A DNA stretch of 64,000 nt from Bradysia coprophila (taxonomy: Eukaryota; Arthropoda; Insecta; Diptera; Sciaridae): the NCBI RefSeq assembly GCF_014529535.1, contig NC_050736.1, positions 3,658,001 through 3,722,000 on the forward strand, in the 5' to 3' direction. The notes beneath the pieces were generated by a model, which worked only from the letters and a program-made list of their open reading frames with translations, was not told the DNA's origin and searched no databases. Shown here one piece after another: positions 13,401-23,389 of this stretch. Position 1 is the stretch's first letter, and each line of letters starts with the position of its first letter. A program made the translations under genes and the position numbers.

Positions 13401-13712
13401 CGAAAACTATGGGTCAAATTAAACCGTCTCCGGACTGGACACGGCAGATCTGGTCAATTTTTGCACCACTGGGGTGCTAATGACGACCCGGCTTGTGATT
13501 GCGGCCATCCAGTACAGTCCATCCAACACATAGTCGAGGACTGTAGCCTGAGAGCATTCAATGGCGGGTTTAAAGACATTCACGAAGTTACACCTGCAGC
13601 AATCAGATGGATGGAATGCTTGGACATTGCTATTTAGTCGAACCGAATTATTTTATTTTTTTTTAACTGTGAAAACTTTGTAAATAATCACATACGATAA
13701 ATAAATAAATAA
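10472..13712 (+). mobile_element. Full-length non-LTR retrotransposon (LINE)
   Basis: About 3.24 kb: a 5' leader of about 169 bases with clearly higher GC than its flanks, one long ORF (10641-13637), and a short 3' UTR ending in an (AATA)n-type tail at 13698-13712. The 10-base sequence ATTTTGATAT occurs just before the leader (10462-10471) and just after the tail (13713-13722), fitting a target-site duplication. The intact ORF, clean tail and identical flanks suggest a recent insertion. The clade is uncertain: one ORF with an APE-type endonuclease, RT and a C-terminal CCHC-like motif, which suggests the Jockey/R1-related part of the tree rather than RTE. Confidence 0.85.
10641..13637 (+). CDS. 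Endonuclease/reverse transcriptase of non-LTR retrotransposon
   Basis: A 998-residue protein that drives target-primed reverse transcription. The N-terminal apurinic-type endonuclease shows LLQVNVEG (Asn28), QESH (Glu56), GDFNSHHTAWGY (Asp149, Asn151) and SQHRPV (His230), the usual catalytic set. The reverse transcriptase shows FRPIALLSVCYKFLER, QAGFRPNRSC, the first catalytic Asp in YIDLTAAYDSVW, LPQGSALAP, and the YADD box at 655-658. The C-terminus has a C-x-C ... H ... C cluster at 952-968 (CDCGHPVQSIQHIVEDC), as in many insect LINEs. No stop or frameshift interrupts it. There is no separate gag-like ORF1, so the element is either single-ORF or has lost ORF1. The start is the first ATG after the GC-richer leader. 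Confidence 0.95.
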   Translation: MNAQNLHTTITTHRTRDIGPSVRLLQVNVEGICMSKSDFLSRLATSHKVDLIAVQESHTADELQLARRGTIKGFVIAGATYHGSYGNVTYVRENIDNWLHVNSTICNDIHIVTVKLNDLTVVNVYKPPRIEWPDTVLPDMTHNTIFIGDFNSHHTAWGYNNVNNDGEKLINWMDQRNLFLVYDAKDRRTFRSARWNQDYNPDLCFTTKNSDDQTPHINRKVLEGFPRSQHRPVIITCGIQIPIIESIPKARWNFRKADWKTFAKNLDSNVRWIAPKTENYSRFLNVVKSTAKKSIPRGFRREYIPCWTQESTRLYEEFEASGDTEVAAELLDSLDNARKQRWIESVENMDFKKSSRKAWSLLRKIGASATPNGHKPNINPNRIANRIMNLSRPAIDKNLKNKIRKQLKVLMSNATVRNELSRRFSTDEINSVLSHISNGKAAGPDEMFPEFLINCGPNTKLWLARFYTDILNKGRIPKELRKTRVIALLKPGKKDDKVENFRPIALLSVCYKFLERLIYNRILPIIDEVIPVGQAGFRPNRSCCDQVLALTTHIETGFEKGLKTAVVYIDLTAAYDSVWRVGLMFKLAQIIPCTSLLRLINDMLCNRQLTVYINNEKSRTIMLNNALPQGSALAPIFFNVYTSDIPTTVSRKFGYADDNAIAFQGKTFNECENVLTNDLIILEKYFKTWGLTPNPDKTECTAYHLVNQLANYKLQIQFCGRLIENNAHPKYLGIPLDRSLTYKESLKRLAAKVKTRNNILMRLSGTTWGADTTTLRTSALALVYSAAEYCSPVWLNSAHTKLVDTELNRTMRMISGTIQSTPTNWLPTLCNIAPPHLRRQAALMREHRKYSSNPELPINNDIGHDLRLSSRKPAWKSADNLHIANYNVTDSWNYEWEQNNPDRNNLIDRASNKPPGFELPRKLWVKLNRLRTGHGRSGQFLHHWGANDDPACDCGHPVQSIQHIVEDCSLRAFNGGFKDIHEVTPAAIRWMECLDIAI

Positions 13713-14135
13713 ATTTTGATATTCTGGCAAATTATATTCCAAAGAACAAATTTTGATTTCACAAAATTTGATATTGTCGAAATAGAAATTTCAAAACAAA
13801 GAAATGAAAAGTGAAATTACTAATCCCTAAAATTACGGAATAGTTATTGGTTTTCATGAGGAGAGAATAGAAAATTCCAACAAAAGTTTCCGACAAGAGC
13901 AAAGCGACGGTGCTTATCTATTTTTCGATGTCTTTTTGTTCGTGCGAAAATTATGAAAAACCAAATTACAAAAGAATGACGATCTTTAGTCATTTAAGAG
14001 AGTTTCATAATTCAGATGGAAAAATGTTTATTTTCCACCGCTCTTCTTTTCTGAATTGTCGAATTTATATATTTAGAGGAAAACATTTAGGACAAAATAA
14101 GAATTTTTAGAGAATTTTCGAATAAAAATTACAAT

Positions 14136-14530
14136 TAAGACGAATCGACACATGGCTAAATTGTTGCCTACATTTCCGGGCAAAATTATTATTATTATGA
14201 TGATAATTTTGGACTCGCATCCTTTTTGGAAAAAGTACGACCATCGTTTGGTATTAAAATGTGTTAGCTTTCACTAAAAATTTAAATGTTTATGGTGATG
14301 ATCCGAGAAAGCTTAAAATATGTGTTAATTTTCGCGAAACATTGAGTTTTCTCAGACTGAGGTTACATCACCACAAACATTTAAATTTTAACTGAAACCT
14401 AACACATTTTAACACCAAACGATGGTCGTACTTTTTCCAAAAAGAATACGAATCCAAAATTATCATCAAAATAATAATAATTTTGCCCGGAAATGTAGGC
14501 AACAATTTAGCCATGTGTCGATTCGTCTTA
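14136..14530. repeat. Long hairpin, 165-bp arms
   Basis: Left arm 14136-14300 and right arm 14366-14530 are near-perfect reverse complements, starting TAAGACGAATCGACACATGG and ending in its complement. The loop is 65 bp. It is probably a palindromic non-autonomous transposon; no coding potential. Confidence 0.85.
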
Positions 14531-14541
14531 AGGTAAAAGCA

Positions 14542-14614
14542 AAATAAAATGATCGTGTCAGTTTTTTGACAATTGAAATTCAATTGTCAAAAACCAGAAT
14601 CGATCATTTTATTT
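14542..14614. repeat. Near-perfect short hairpin
   Basis: AAATAAAATGATCG at the left pairs with its complement at the right, and the inner segment TTTTTTGACAATTGAA pairs with TTCAATTGTCAAAAA, leaving almost no loop. It lies 11 bases beyond the larger hairpin and could be a second MITE or part of the same element. Confidence 0.75.
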
Positions 14615-14940
14615 AAAGATTTGGATGTGCAGAACTAGCACCAGCTGATCTACTAACACACATTTCTTGTATAATAAACAATCGAAACACATGCTTAACA
14701 AACAGTGTGTTTACTTCAATCATACGTGTTATGTGCGCGCATAGATGAAGTTAACGTAGATATGCACTGTGTGTAGGTTGTCTTTGAATTGTTTACAATA
14801 CAAAGTGTTTTTGTTTGTACACCAAATGGTGATTTTCAACTGGTGCTTATTCTGCACGGCCAAATCTTTTAATAATTGTAATAAATAGTAGGGAAAAAAG
14901 AAGAAAATTTTCTTCATCCGAGGCGAGCCGAGCAAGCGAG

Positions 14941-15205
14941 TTAAGGCCAGGTTAAGACGCCTTACATGTAAACATTTGCGATAGTAAACCGGCCTAATCT
15001 GGCCTTAAATAAACAACTTTTAATTTTTATCCCGAGTTATGTATTGGATTTTACACGCTAAAATAATGCTAAAAACATGAAAACGCATGGACATGGATCA
15101 TGTAAAATAGGTATTTGTGTATCTGTTTTGTACGATTGATTTTAGGCAATTTCGCAAGTTTTTCATCCGAAAATGCCTAAAATCAATCGTCCAAAACCGA
15201 TACTA
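14941..15205. repeat. Two adjacent inverted repeats
   Basis: 14941-15007 has TTAAGGCCAG against CTGGCCTTAA around a short loop. 15119-15205 has TACGATTGATTTTAGGCA pairing with TGCCTAAAATCAATCGT, and the flanks TATCTGTTTTG and CAAAACCGATA also pair. Both look like small hairpin elements. Confidence 0.7.
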
Positions 15206-16074
15206 AAATAAAATTTCATGTCGAAAACCTGAGAAAAATCTCAAAACTCACTCATTTTTTGCCCCGACAAAAAAAATTGATAGTCCTAGCATATAGTATT
15301 TTATCTTTTACACAATCACTTGTCTAGAAAATACGATACGATTTTCTCTTTGGAGGGTTGTATTTCAGTTGTGAATTTGTTTTTCGTAACGTCTGACCCT
15401 TCATTCACGCAAAATAACCGAAAAAATCTATTACAATAAAAATAAACGTCTCTAAAATACCTACGTTTCTTATTGTGAGAGATAATAATCAAAAATGATT
15501 TAGACTACCCCAGTTTGAACCAATTTTTGACCAGTTCCAGCATGAAATATTCCAGAATTTGTCTTCTAACTTACATTACTCAGAAAAGTCCCCTGACTCA
15601 TTTGATGCCTAGCTTTTAAAAATCGCCAATGGCTTGTTTTCAAGATGTTTGAAGTCATTTTTTCCATGCCTCCAGAGCATTTAAATGTCATTCTTCAAAA
15701 ATGTTGCCGTTGCGAATTTTCTAATAAAAAATGTTTATTTATCAATTTCACAATCGCCAACAAAATTACTAGGAGCATTATGATTCAATAGCGTAACTCA
15801 CGTAAAACTCTTTTAATTGTTTTATGGTTTTCTGATATTATCCACTTGTAACCAGTTACACTCTTGTATTTTTACCTTTTAAATAAGAAAGGGATTGAAT
15901 TACAAATAAAAAAAATGTGGCAAAAATTGCAAGCTTTTTGGAACTTCAACGACTGAAGCAAGAAAATGATGAGCATAGGGCTCATGAGCAATCTGAGTAA
16001 TTATATTAGAATCAGGGTGATAAATTGCCGTTTATTAAAGATTAAAAACCAAACCTATTGTGACATTACCATTA

Positions 16075-16215
16075 CATCTGCTACTTCTTTTGTTTAAGAT
16101 ATTGCTTCGTGTTTGATATCAAATCCTTTACTTTATTTGGTTATGCATACATTTTGTTATATAAGAGGATACTACTTAGAGCACATCATTTGTCATCATC
16201 GTCGATAACGGATGA
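16075..16215. repeat. Dispersed repeat copy
   Basis: Same block order as at 34341: CTACTTCTTTTGTTTAA, then TATATAAGAGGA-like sequence, then GTCATCATCGTCGATAACGG. Divergent copy, ends approximate. Confidence 0.5.
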
Positions 16216-17239
16216 CTTAGTCATCATGACTGCTTAGCAACCTAAAATTTTCATACGTATTTATATGTTATCCTATGTGTAAAATGTATGACCGACCCTC
16301 AAGTACCCTCCTCGCGTTATAACTCTGTCTGACAACACTAAATTGCGGACGTCCATTATGAAAGTTGGTCATGACAAGGCCAAGTAGGGCCCTTATCTAA
16401 GTAAAATCTAGCCGTCATACTACTTCACCTAAGCTGTAGATCACTGGTTATTACGATCAATAGAGTTTTTTTTGGGCGAATTAGATCTGGAGTTGTGTTC
16501 TAGGAAGTAGGAAGAGAGTTCGGTAAGAAAACCCTTTATCGTAAATTTTGAATGAGATTTCTTTAACGGATGTCTTCAGCTCATCTAGGAATCCTATCGT
16601 ATTTAATGAACCCAAAATGTCATCAATCTTAAGCAAACGCTCCCTGGTTATCAGAATGCCATACTTGAAAATTATTTGCGTGTGGAGAGCTTCAAATGAT
16701 GACAATATTTATATCGAGACAAGATAACAAGAATCAATTGAATGTCTGTGAATACGTGACTGTCTTACGACTGTAGTGACGTGCATTCGATTTCTCTTTG
16801 ATTGAAAGGTGATATAAAAGTTAAATTTAGAATGACGTCTACAAAAATTTCTTTCGAATGACCTGATAATCAAAGTTAAATTTAGAGTCATTGCTAAAAA
16901 TAATTATTTTCGAATACCCTTCCATTAAAGCGATCAATCCATTTATTTGTTTCTAGATAACGGTAGGATGATTCGTATACAATTAAGTTGACCCATTCAT
17001 CAATAAAATTAGAAATAACAGAAAAGTGATTCGGAAAAGTATGAAATTTTGAAATAATTTAGAGTGTGAATGAATGGTGCTTACGTCATTGTTTGGAACG
17101 CAACACTTATCAAAATAAAAAGTTCCAAACAAGTGTACGTAAGTTATTTTACTCTCAAAGCCACCCGGGAAATGATATCTACCGCTAATGTCATCGAAAT
17201 AATAACTCATTTCCGGGGTTTAGTGAGTAAATAGCACAT

Positions 17240-17318
17240 TACTGTCTTACTGGGACATTTTTTGTTGAGTGGTGTGCACCCCACACGCCTCAACAAAAAA
17301 TTTCCCAGCAAGACAGTA
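17240..17318. repeat. Hairpin, about 32-bp arms
   Basis: TACTGTCTTACTGGGA then TTTTTTGTTGAG at the left pairs with CTCAACAAAAAA then TCCCAGCAAGACAGTA at the right around a short GC-rich loop. Probably a small non-autonomous element. Confidence 0.75.
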
Positions 17319-19392
17319 CGGTACTTTGTTGTATTGTGACCAGAAAATGCGAAAAACCAGTTTTGAGCAAGGCAGTAATGATATATTTTCTGACCGCGAG
17401 ACAACAAAAGATTTTTCGATTCCTCCATAATTAATTTATAAGTAGTCTAGGACCTATGTACGGAGCATCTTTCAATAGAATTCTGGATAAATAGCTTTAC
17501 TGAGCGTGTTTGTGCAGAGTTTGATGTTCTATTCCAGAAGAAAGTTTTCTTCTATTACTACTGGTTCTCTCCATATAAGTAAAAATGTGTATAGAAGCAT
17601 GGGTTTTGAGATGGGAGCGGTGCTTTCGCGAAATTGACCTATGTACATACTGAACATTTCAGTCTATTAGCTGAGCTTTTATTTATCTGGAAGTCGAATA
17701 CTAGTAAAATATGCTTTCATATGTTTCATGTGTATTGGAATCGAAGTACTAGATTTAGATGTGTGGATGCGTGCAGACAGCGTATGTGTTGTTCTAGTAC
17801 TTCAAAGTTATACTTTCGAACAAATTTCCTAAGAGCTTCTCGAATTAAATTTTTAATCAAATAATCAAACTAGAAATTAAGAATATTCGTGAACATTAAA
17901 AAAAATCTCGAAAATAGGTCCTTAAGGAGCATTGGTCAATGTGGGTTGAATTTGATAGACAAAAAAATCTACCGAAGTATTTCTAGGAGTATTACCATGT
18001 ATTACAAATCTAATCATGGATTGAATATTGAATCTGATGCGATAAACAATGACTTGAAATCTAAATAATCCATCAGCGAGAACAGCAAATAACAACACTT
18101 TAACGCAACTGATTGAAGATCTTCATCACGCGGATTTGCGTTGCAACCAAAAAATGATTTACGATCTTCCAAATTAGATTTATTTATTTTGGTTTTTCCT
18201 AATCAAAATTCAAGATTCAAAATACACTATCTCTCCTCATTTTGTAAAAGATCTGACGTGCATGATACTAGATTCTACCACTTGCGGTTAGTACCGTTAT
18301 AGTATGTAAAGCGTAATTAGCGATAAAGCCTATTTAATCAATAGCCATAAATTGTTCGAATGACTTCAAAGTTTATCATCAATTTACAAAGTGATTATAA
18401 TTTCAAATCTATTTCGCATGTCGCGGTTCGATTTTCAATGTATTAAATGCGAAAAAAATTCACTGCAGAAATTAGAAAACCAGAAAAAACTAGTACTGCA
18501 GAACGATTTAAGTTATCAGTATTGTACTTTGGAAATGAATGATAAAAAAAATTGCGAACGGTCTTCGTTAATGTTTTTAAGCGAATTTTTTCATTAGCTT
18601 CAAAATTATGCGAGTGTTCTGATATATCGGAAAGTGTAGAGCATATTGAAAACATTGAAAAAGAAGACCAAGTGTAATGCATAGGATTCATAGGATTAAT
18701 GTCGCGAATCTTCGAAAGACTTCTTTGCTAATGTGTCCATTTCATTTCAATTTTCAACCAAAAATATTTTTCTTCTTTCAAACATCAAGATGAAATAAAT
18801 TATAAATGCAAGTAATCAGTGCACTATTTCGCAATTTTATTACATCCGTCTCCTCCTTATCTACCTTCGAATCAATTAGGAAGAGTTCTATCGAGTGCTA
18901 TGATGAAACCGATAAAGCATTTCAGACTTCCTGACTTCGCATATAAGTCGTCATCTTTGTTGTTATTCTTTTTTCTTTTGAGTGGGTTCGAGGCTTAACG
19001 TAGGCGGCAGTAAACCCTTATCTGGCTTGAAAAGTAAATAGTACTTACAATTGTACGAGTTAACGTTTTAACCTTTGTTTGTTATTCTCTTATCTACAAC
19101 TTTCACGAAATCTTTCTTTGGTGAAGTTTCTAATATTACTACTGGTGGTGCTTTATGTCACTAATAATGAGAAAAGTCGATTCGTTTATCGCTTCCATTG
19201 TATGTTAATTTTTATTTGTATACGTACAGGATTTTATCAATATTTCCTCGAATAGCCATATAAAGAAAGTAATAATTCTCACATTTCGACGTTACTAATA
19301 CTTTTGGCTGAATGCTTCACTTTAAAAATAGACAACCATTCGTAATTAAACATTTATTTATAATTCATATTTAATTGCACAGCTGCAGTTAT

Positions 19393-20178
19393 CTATCTGT
19401 ACTTTGCATACTTTTTCTCCAATTCAACAAGCTCGTCCGACACTATATAATCTTCATCCACCTCGTTCGGCAGTTTCATGGCTTTGTCTAAATACTCTAC
19501 TGCTTCTTTGTACTTCTTCAATTCGATTAATGTTTTTGCGATGTAAAAGTAGTTTATCTTCCAGTTCTCCTTTAGCTCTTCACCTTTTTTAAAATTACGC
19601 AGCGCATCATCATTAGTTGCCTCAGGCGGTGTACCAAACACAAGTTTAGCAATATTTCTTTCCACCCAAGATAGTTTGGCAACTTCAAAACACCAACGTC
19701 CGTAAACGTGATACAGATACGCTTCGTCCGGTTGAAGTCCAATGGCCAGCTCAAGATGCTTTTTGACATCTTTACCTTTCTCAATCCGTTCTTTTGTACT
19801 GACAAAGTCAGCAACTTTACCCAGTATCATAGCCATCCATTTATGAGCTTCAAAACAATTCGGATTTTTTTCAATTGCTTTGTTGCACCATTCTTCAGCT
19901 TCGAACAAAAGTTTCTTCTGAGTTTCCTTATCTTTTTTCCGTTCGGCCAAGCAACCGGCTAGGAAGACAGCTCTTGCAATTCTCCACAGTAACTCTACAT
20001 CCTCATCGCCGTTGAATTTCTTAAATCCGTCTCTCGTTTTTTCCAAAAGTATCTCTTTGTCGAAGGAAATGTCTTTGGCACAATTATCGTTTTCAATTTT
20101 CCAATTTTCCAACTCTTCGTTTGTCATTTTGTCACTCAATGTTTTTCTTAACACGTATACAATAAGTTCGAAACACAA
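19393..20178 (-). CDS. RMDN1-like TPR protein (regulator of microtubule dynamics)
   Basis: Intronless ORF of 261 codons read from 20178; an internal in-frame Met at 20127 (MTNEELENW) gives 244 residues and may be the true start. The protein is almost wholly helical with TPR-like units. Family-type motifs visible are LLWRIARAVFLAG, AHKWMAMILGK, GRWCFEVAKLSWVERNIA and FGTPPEATNDDALRNFKKGE, the last two being hallmarks of the RMDN/FAM82 family. In animals these proteins associate with microtubules, mitochondria or ER contact sites; the exact role here is inferred. No N-terminal membrane segment is evident. A poly(A) signal (AATAAA on the minus strand) lies at 19353-19358, about 35 bases past the stop. 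The lack of introns leaves open that this is an expressed retrocopy. Confidence 0.88.
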   Translation of the reverse strand: MCFELIVYVLRKTLSDKMTNEELENWKIENDNCAKDISFDKEILLEKTRDGFKKFNGDEDVELLWRIARAVFLAGCLAERKKDKETQKKLLFEAEEWCNKAIEKNPNCFEAHKWMAMILGKVADFVSTKERIEKGKDVKKHLELAIGLQPDEAYLYHVYGRWCFEVAKLSWVERNIAKLVFGTPPEATNDDALRNFKKGEELKENWKINYFYIAKTLIELKKYKEAVEYLDKAMKLPNEVDEDYIVSDELVELEKKYAKYR

Positions 20179-23083
20179 CTGTTTTCATTAATCGTGACCC
20201 AGCGATGCTACTGTATTTCTTGATATTCTGAATGTGTCTGATAAGCTGTTGATAGTAATAAACAGACCGATTAAAATAACCAGTCGGTACTTTTCGGTAC
20301 TATCGGATTTATGTTGTAACAGCTTGAAAACCAAATCGATCTTATTATGCCGGCTGCTTTCGAGAAAATCCGAATTTTACAATCTGAGTCGATTTGAGTA
20401 AATATTTAAAAAACGAGATGACACACGAACAGGCACGTAATTCGATGTTGCATTCCAAGAAAATATTCTCTGTGATACTGCGCGAGCTATATCGTCTAGT
20501 GAAAATATTTGGTTGTTTTTGGACTGTGTCGTTCACTGTAAAGTCATAGATGTTTTCCATTCTCAAAAGTCGAAATGTGACTGACACAAGTCTTTACGTT
20601 GCGTGTGGATTAATGTATTTTTAAATGTTTAAAATCACACGGTCGAGTAATAAATTTTCTTTTTATAGCTCACTGTGCATTACCCAGATAAGATAGATTG
20701 GTATTTTAAGCATACCATTTCGAAAGTATACAACTGCATCGTAGTATTTTGTTATTATCAGTGACACACATTCAAATAACCGCCTTCGATCATTTATGTT
20801 GACGTTGACACATAGGGTAACTTAACTTTTTCCATACACGTTACCAATGCGTAATGGCGTCATTACGGCCAGGGAGTGGTACTGTAGGAAGATTTCCTCA
20901 GCATTTAATAGTACATTACGTCGGTGGGTCCAAATTTTTAATTTTTATTTCGATGAATTGGGACATTATAGCTCGACCCGAAGGGGAGGGCAGTATTCTT
21001 ACTTGTCAAAATAAACATTTGGACTCTGTGAGTACGACTCACGCTCGTACTTTACGTGATTAGGCAATGTATAAATGCATATTTCATGTGAGCGAAGCGA
21101 ATTTAGATTGCCGTAATATGATAAGTACTTGTTTGGGAAATGAATGTGGTTTTTTTAGTAGATTATGGCCCTTTTCTACGGCTAAGGCCAATATCCCACC
21201 CAACAACCAATTTCAAAACAAGATGAGTGTCCTCCAAAGATCACTTTAGTACAGTTTATTTGTTTAAATATTCAATCTGCTAGTGCAAGGAAGCGAAAAA
21301 CTGATTTTTTGCTTACAGTGAACGTCAGAGAGCTGTTTTTCAGCTGGGCCACATAGTCCACGACCGTTGTAGTTTTTAAAATTTCCCTGTTTAGCCACTA
21401 TTTTGTAAGAATTAATAGTGAACATAAATAGTTCTTTACCTTATTATTTAGAGCGGTCCAAGAGCTACTAGAATCAGTAAATTTGACCCACCCTATACTT
21501 AAGCTACTATTAACAGAGACCTTTAAAAAAAAACCTCTACATCGTAATAAAGTTCAATGTGAGTTGTGATTGTGAGGTGCTGTTGTTGTCTGCAAATCTC
21601 ATTTGAGAATTTCAAGGAAGACGATGTGACGCCAAATTTCTATTCTCATTTATTGATTCCGTGTGTATGAAAACATTGACCACCCAGCAGCAGGTCGGAA
21701 CTATTTCGTTTTCTGCTTAAGTCTTAAGTTCGAAATATTTGAATTCATTCGATGGCATTTATCAGAGGATAAAATGCAAGCTTAATTATTGGAAATTGGT
21801 TGTGTCTATCTCTGAAATGATTAGTCGAATCACAGATCATCAGATTAGAGTGACGCAATAATAAGCCAAAATGTGCGAAGAAAAATATCTGAAGTGATAC
21901 AAAATCAATTTTTGCACTTGTTACCATACCATTCTATATCAATAAACACAACAAACCGAGTGAAATGTTTACGTTACGTGCGGTACGGAAATATTATTCC
22001 ATTATTTGCAGGCTAATAAAAAGATAAGAAGTGAATGGCCATCGCCATCATGCCTCTGCCCTCAATAATCAAGCAGAAAGTGAAAAAAGTAATAGCCAGC
22101 GTGGGACTACATATTATCTGTTATCGATAGCGACAAAAACAAGCGTTGAGCTCTGGCTAATTCATTCTGTTATAACAAAAATGTATGCTAAATCTTTTGA
22201 AGTAATGGGTTTTGTTTCAACACTGTCTGAGAATGGAAATAAACTAAGAAAAAAAAATTCATTGCTCCCTTACAAGGAACAATTTAGTTCTAATCATTTG
22301 TTATGATTTTCAACTAAATTTTAAGCCAGTTCTCGATCTGATAATGCAGACATTGATTGCATAGGTGTTATACCACCGATGGAATTGTTTTTACATTTTA
22401 CCTTCGTATAAAAAATAAGTAAACAATAGAAATGATGACTTAATGGCTTTATATATTATGTTCCCAAGGTATGGGGCTTTCCATGACTAAGGCTGACTTG
22501 CCGAATCGGTTAATCGGTAGAAATTCAACAAGAAAATCCAAATTTAATCGGATTGTGATTAATTATTTTGACTCAGTTTCAGTATTTTGTGCATGATGCC
22601 GAGAACAGAAGCTTTCAACTCCTGTCCATTCGCATGTACACACCTTTAAATCTTATCTTCTCTTCGATCAGATAAGCTTCGTTGACAACACCTATAGCAT
22701 ATATGTCTGTTACTTATTTTACTATCGTCACGCTTTTTATTCTTATCATTTATCCACAATATCCACGGCATATAAGCTGAATTTTATCAATTATTATTAA
22801 TAAGAGTACGTAAATTCGAAGAACTTTATTTCTAGTATATCTGTGGACGGTGAATGGTCGACATTTAAAATACGCAAACAGTAGTGATGTGCGGTCTGAT
22901 AATAAATATCAAAACTCGAGCCATACCTACTCTGCAGTAAAATTATTTGTTCTAAATCATGTACCTCATATAGGTGAGCCTAACATTTCAACAGCAAAAA
23001 TATAAATTTAACATTTGAGCTATGATTTCATTAAATATTTACTTATTTATTTGGCAGACACATCCAAAAGTAAACTGACAATT
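20179..23083. other. Intergenic, no gene recognised
   Basis: Upstream of the RMDN-like gene. 20925-21063 contains a segment (AAATAAACATTTGGAC) shared with the hairpin at 42705, and 22090-22200 a degenerate copy of the CATCTGTTGTCGA dispersed repeat. Open frames are short and of low complexity. The TATAAATTTA at 23001 lies 83 bases before the next gene's ATG and may be a TATA element. Confidence 0.4.
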
Positions 23084-23389
23084 ATGGACATTCTAACAGT
23101 CGTTTGGTATTTTTCAACTTTTCTGGTTTTGGTTGCGTTTTTTGCTGTTATGGCCTGCTCAGATAGTCATTGTGGCCGTACAAGAAAGCCAGAAGTACCA
23201 GCAGTGACACCACCCCCAACACCAGCGCCCAGTTATAGGGAATTCGCACCTCCTAGCTACGATAGTGTTGCAAATGGAATTTTTATTATCTCAATAGACG
23301 AGAAAGCGAACATCGAAACATCTTCCGAAATTATCAGCAGCCAGCCGCCAACAAGTGGTCAAAGTGATATTTTTGTGCAAAGAGTGTGA
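23084..23389 (+). CDS. Small single-pass membrane protein with PPxY motif
   Basis: A 101-residue protein from the first in-frame ATG (23084). Residues of roughly 4-26 form a hydrophobic helix (VVWYFSTFLVLVAFFAVMA) with almost no N-terminal tail, then a Cys-containing basic turn (CSDSHCGRTRKP), a Pro-rich stretch (TPPPTPAPSY) and APPSYDSV, which contains a PPxY motif of the type bound by WW domains of Nedd4-family ubiquitin ligases. This layout suits a small adaptor that places a PPxY tail in the cytosol; function is inferred. A possible splice acceptor (TTTGGCAG, ending 23057) just upstream suggests a non-coding 5' exon. The next gene downstream also ends in a PPSY-bearing tail. I do not recognise the family. 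Confidence 0.6.
   Translation: MDILTVVWYFSTFLVLVAFFAVMACSDSHCGRTRKPEVPAVTPPPTPAPSYREFAPPSYDSVANGIFIISIDEKANIETSSEIISSQPPTSGQSDIFVQRV

Larger units (their letters stand above)
13723..19352. other. Non-coding region with several long hairpins
   Basis: About 5.6 kb without a credible gene. It holds inverted repeats at 14136-14530, 14542-14614, 14941-15007, 15119-15205 and 17240-17318 and a dispersed-repeat copy at 16075-16215. An open frame on the minus strand at 16481-16705 has reasonable amino-acid variety but no motif or start context that I recognise. Confidence 0.5.

Noticed and set aside
16481..16705. Possible minus-strand exon with varied amino-acid content
   Set aside because: No domain, splice signals or neighbour supports it; left as non-coding.
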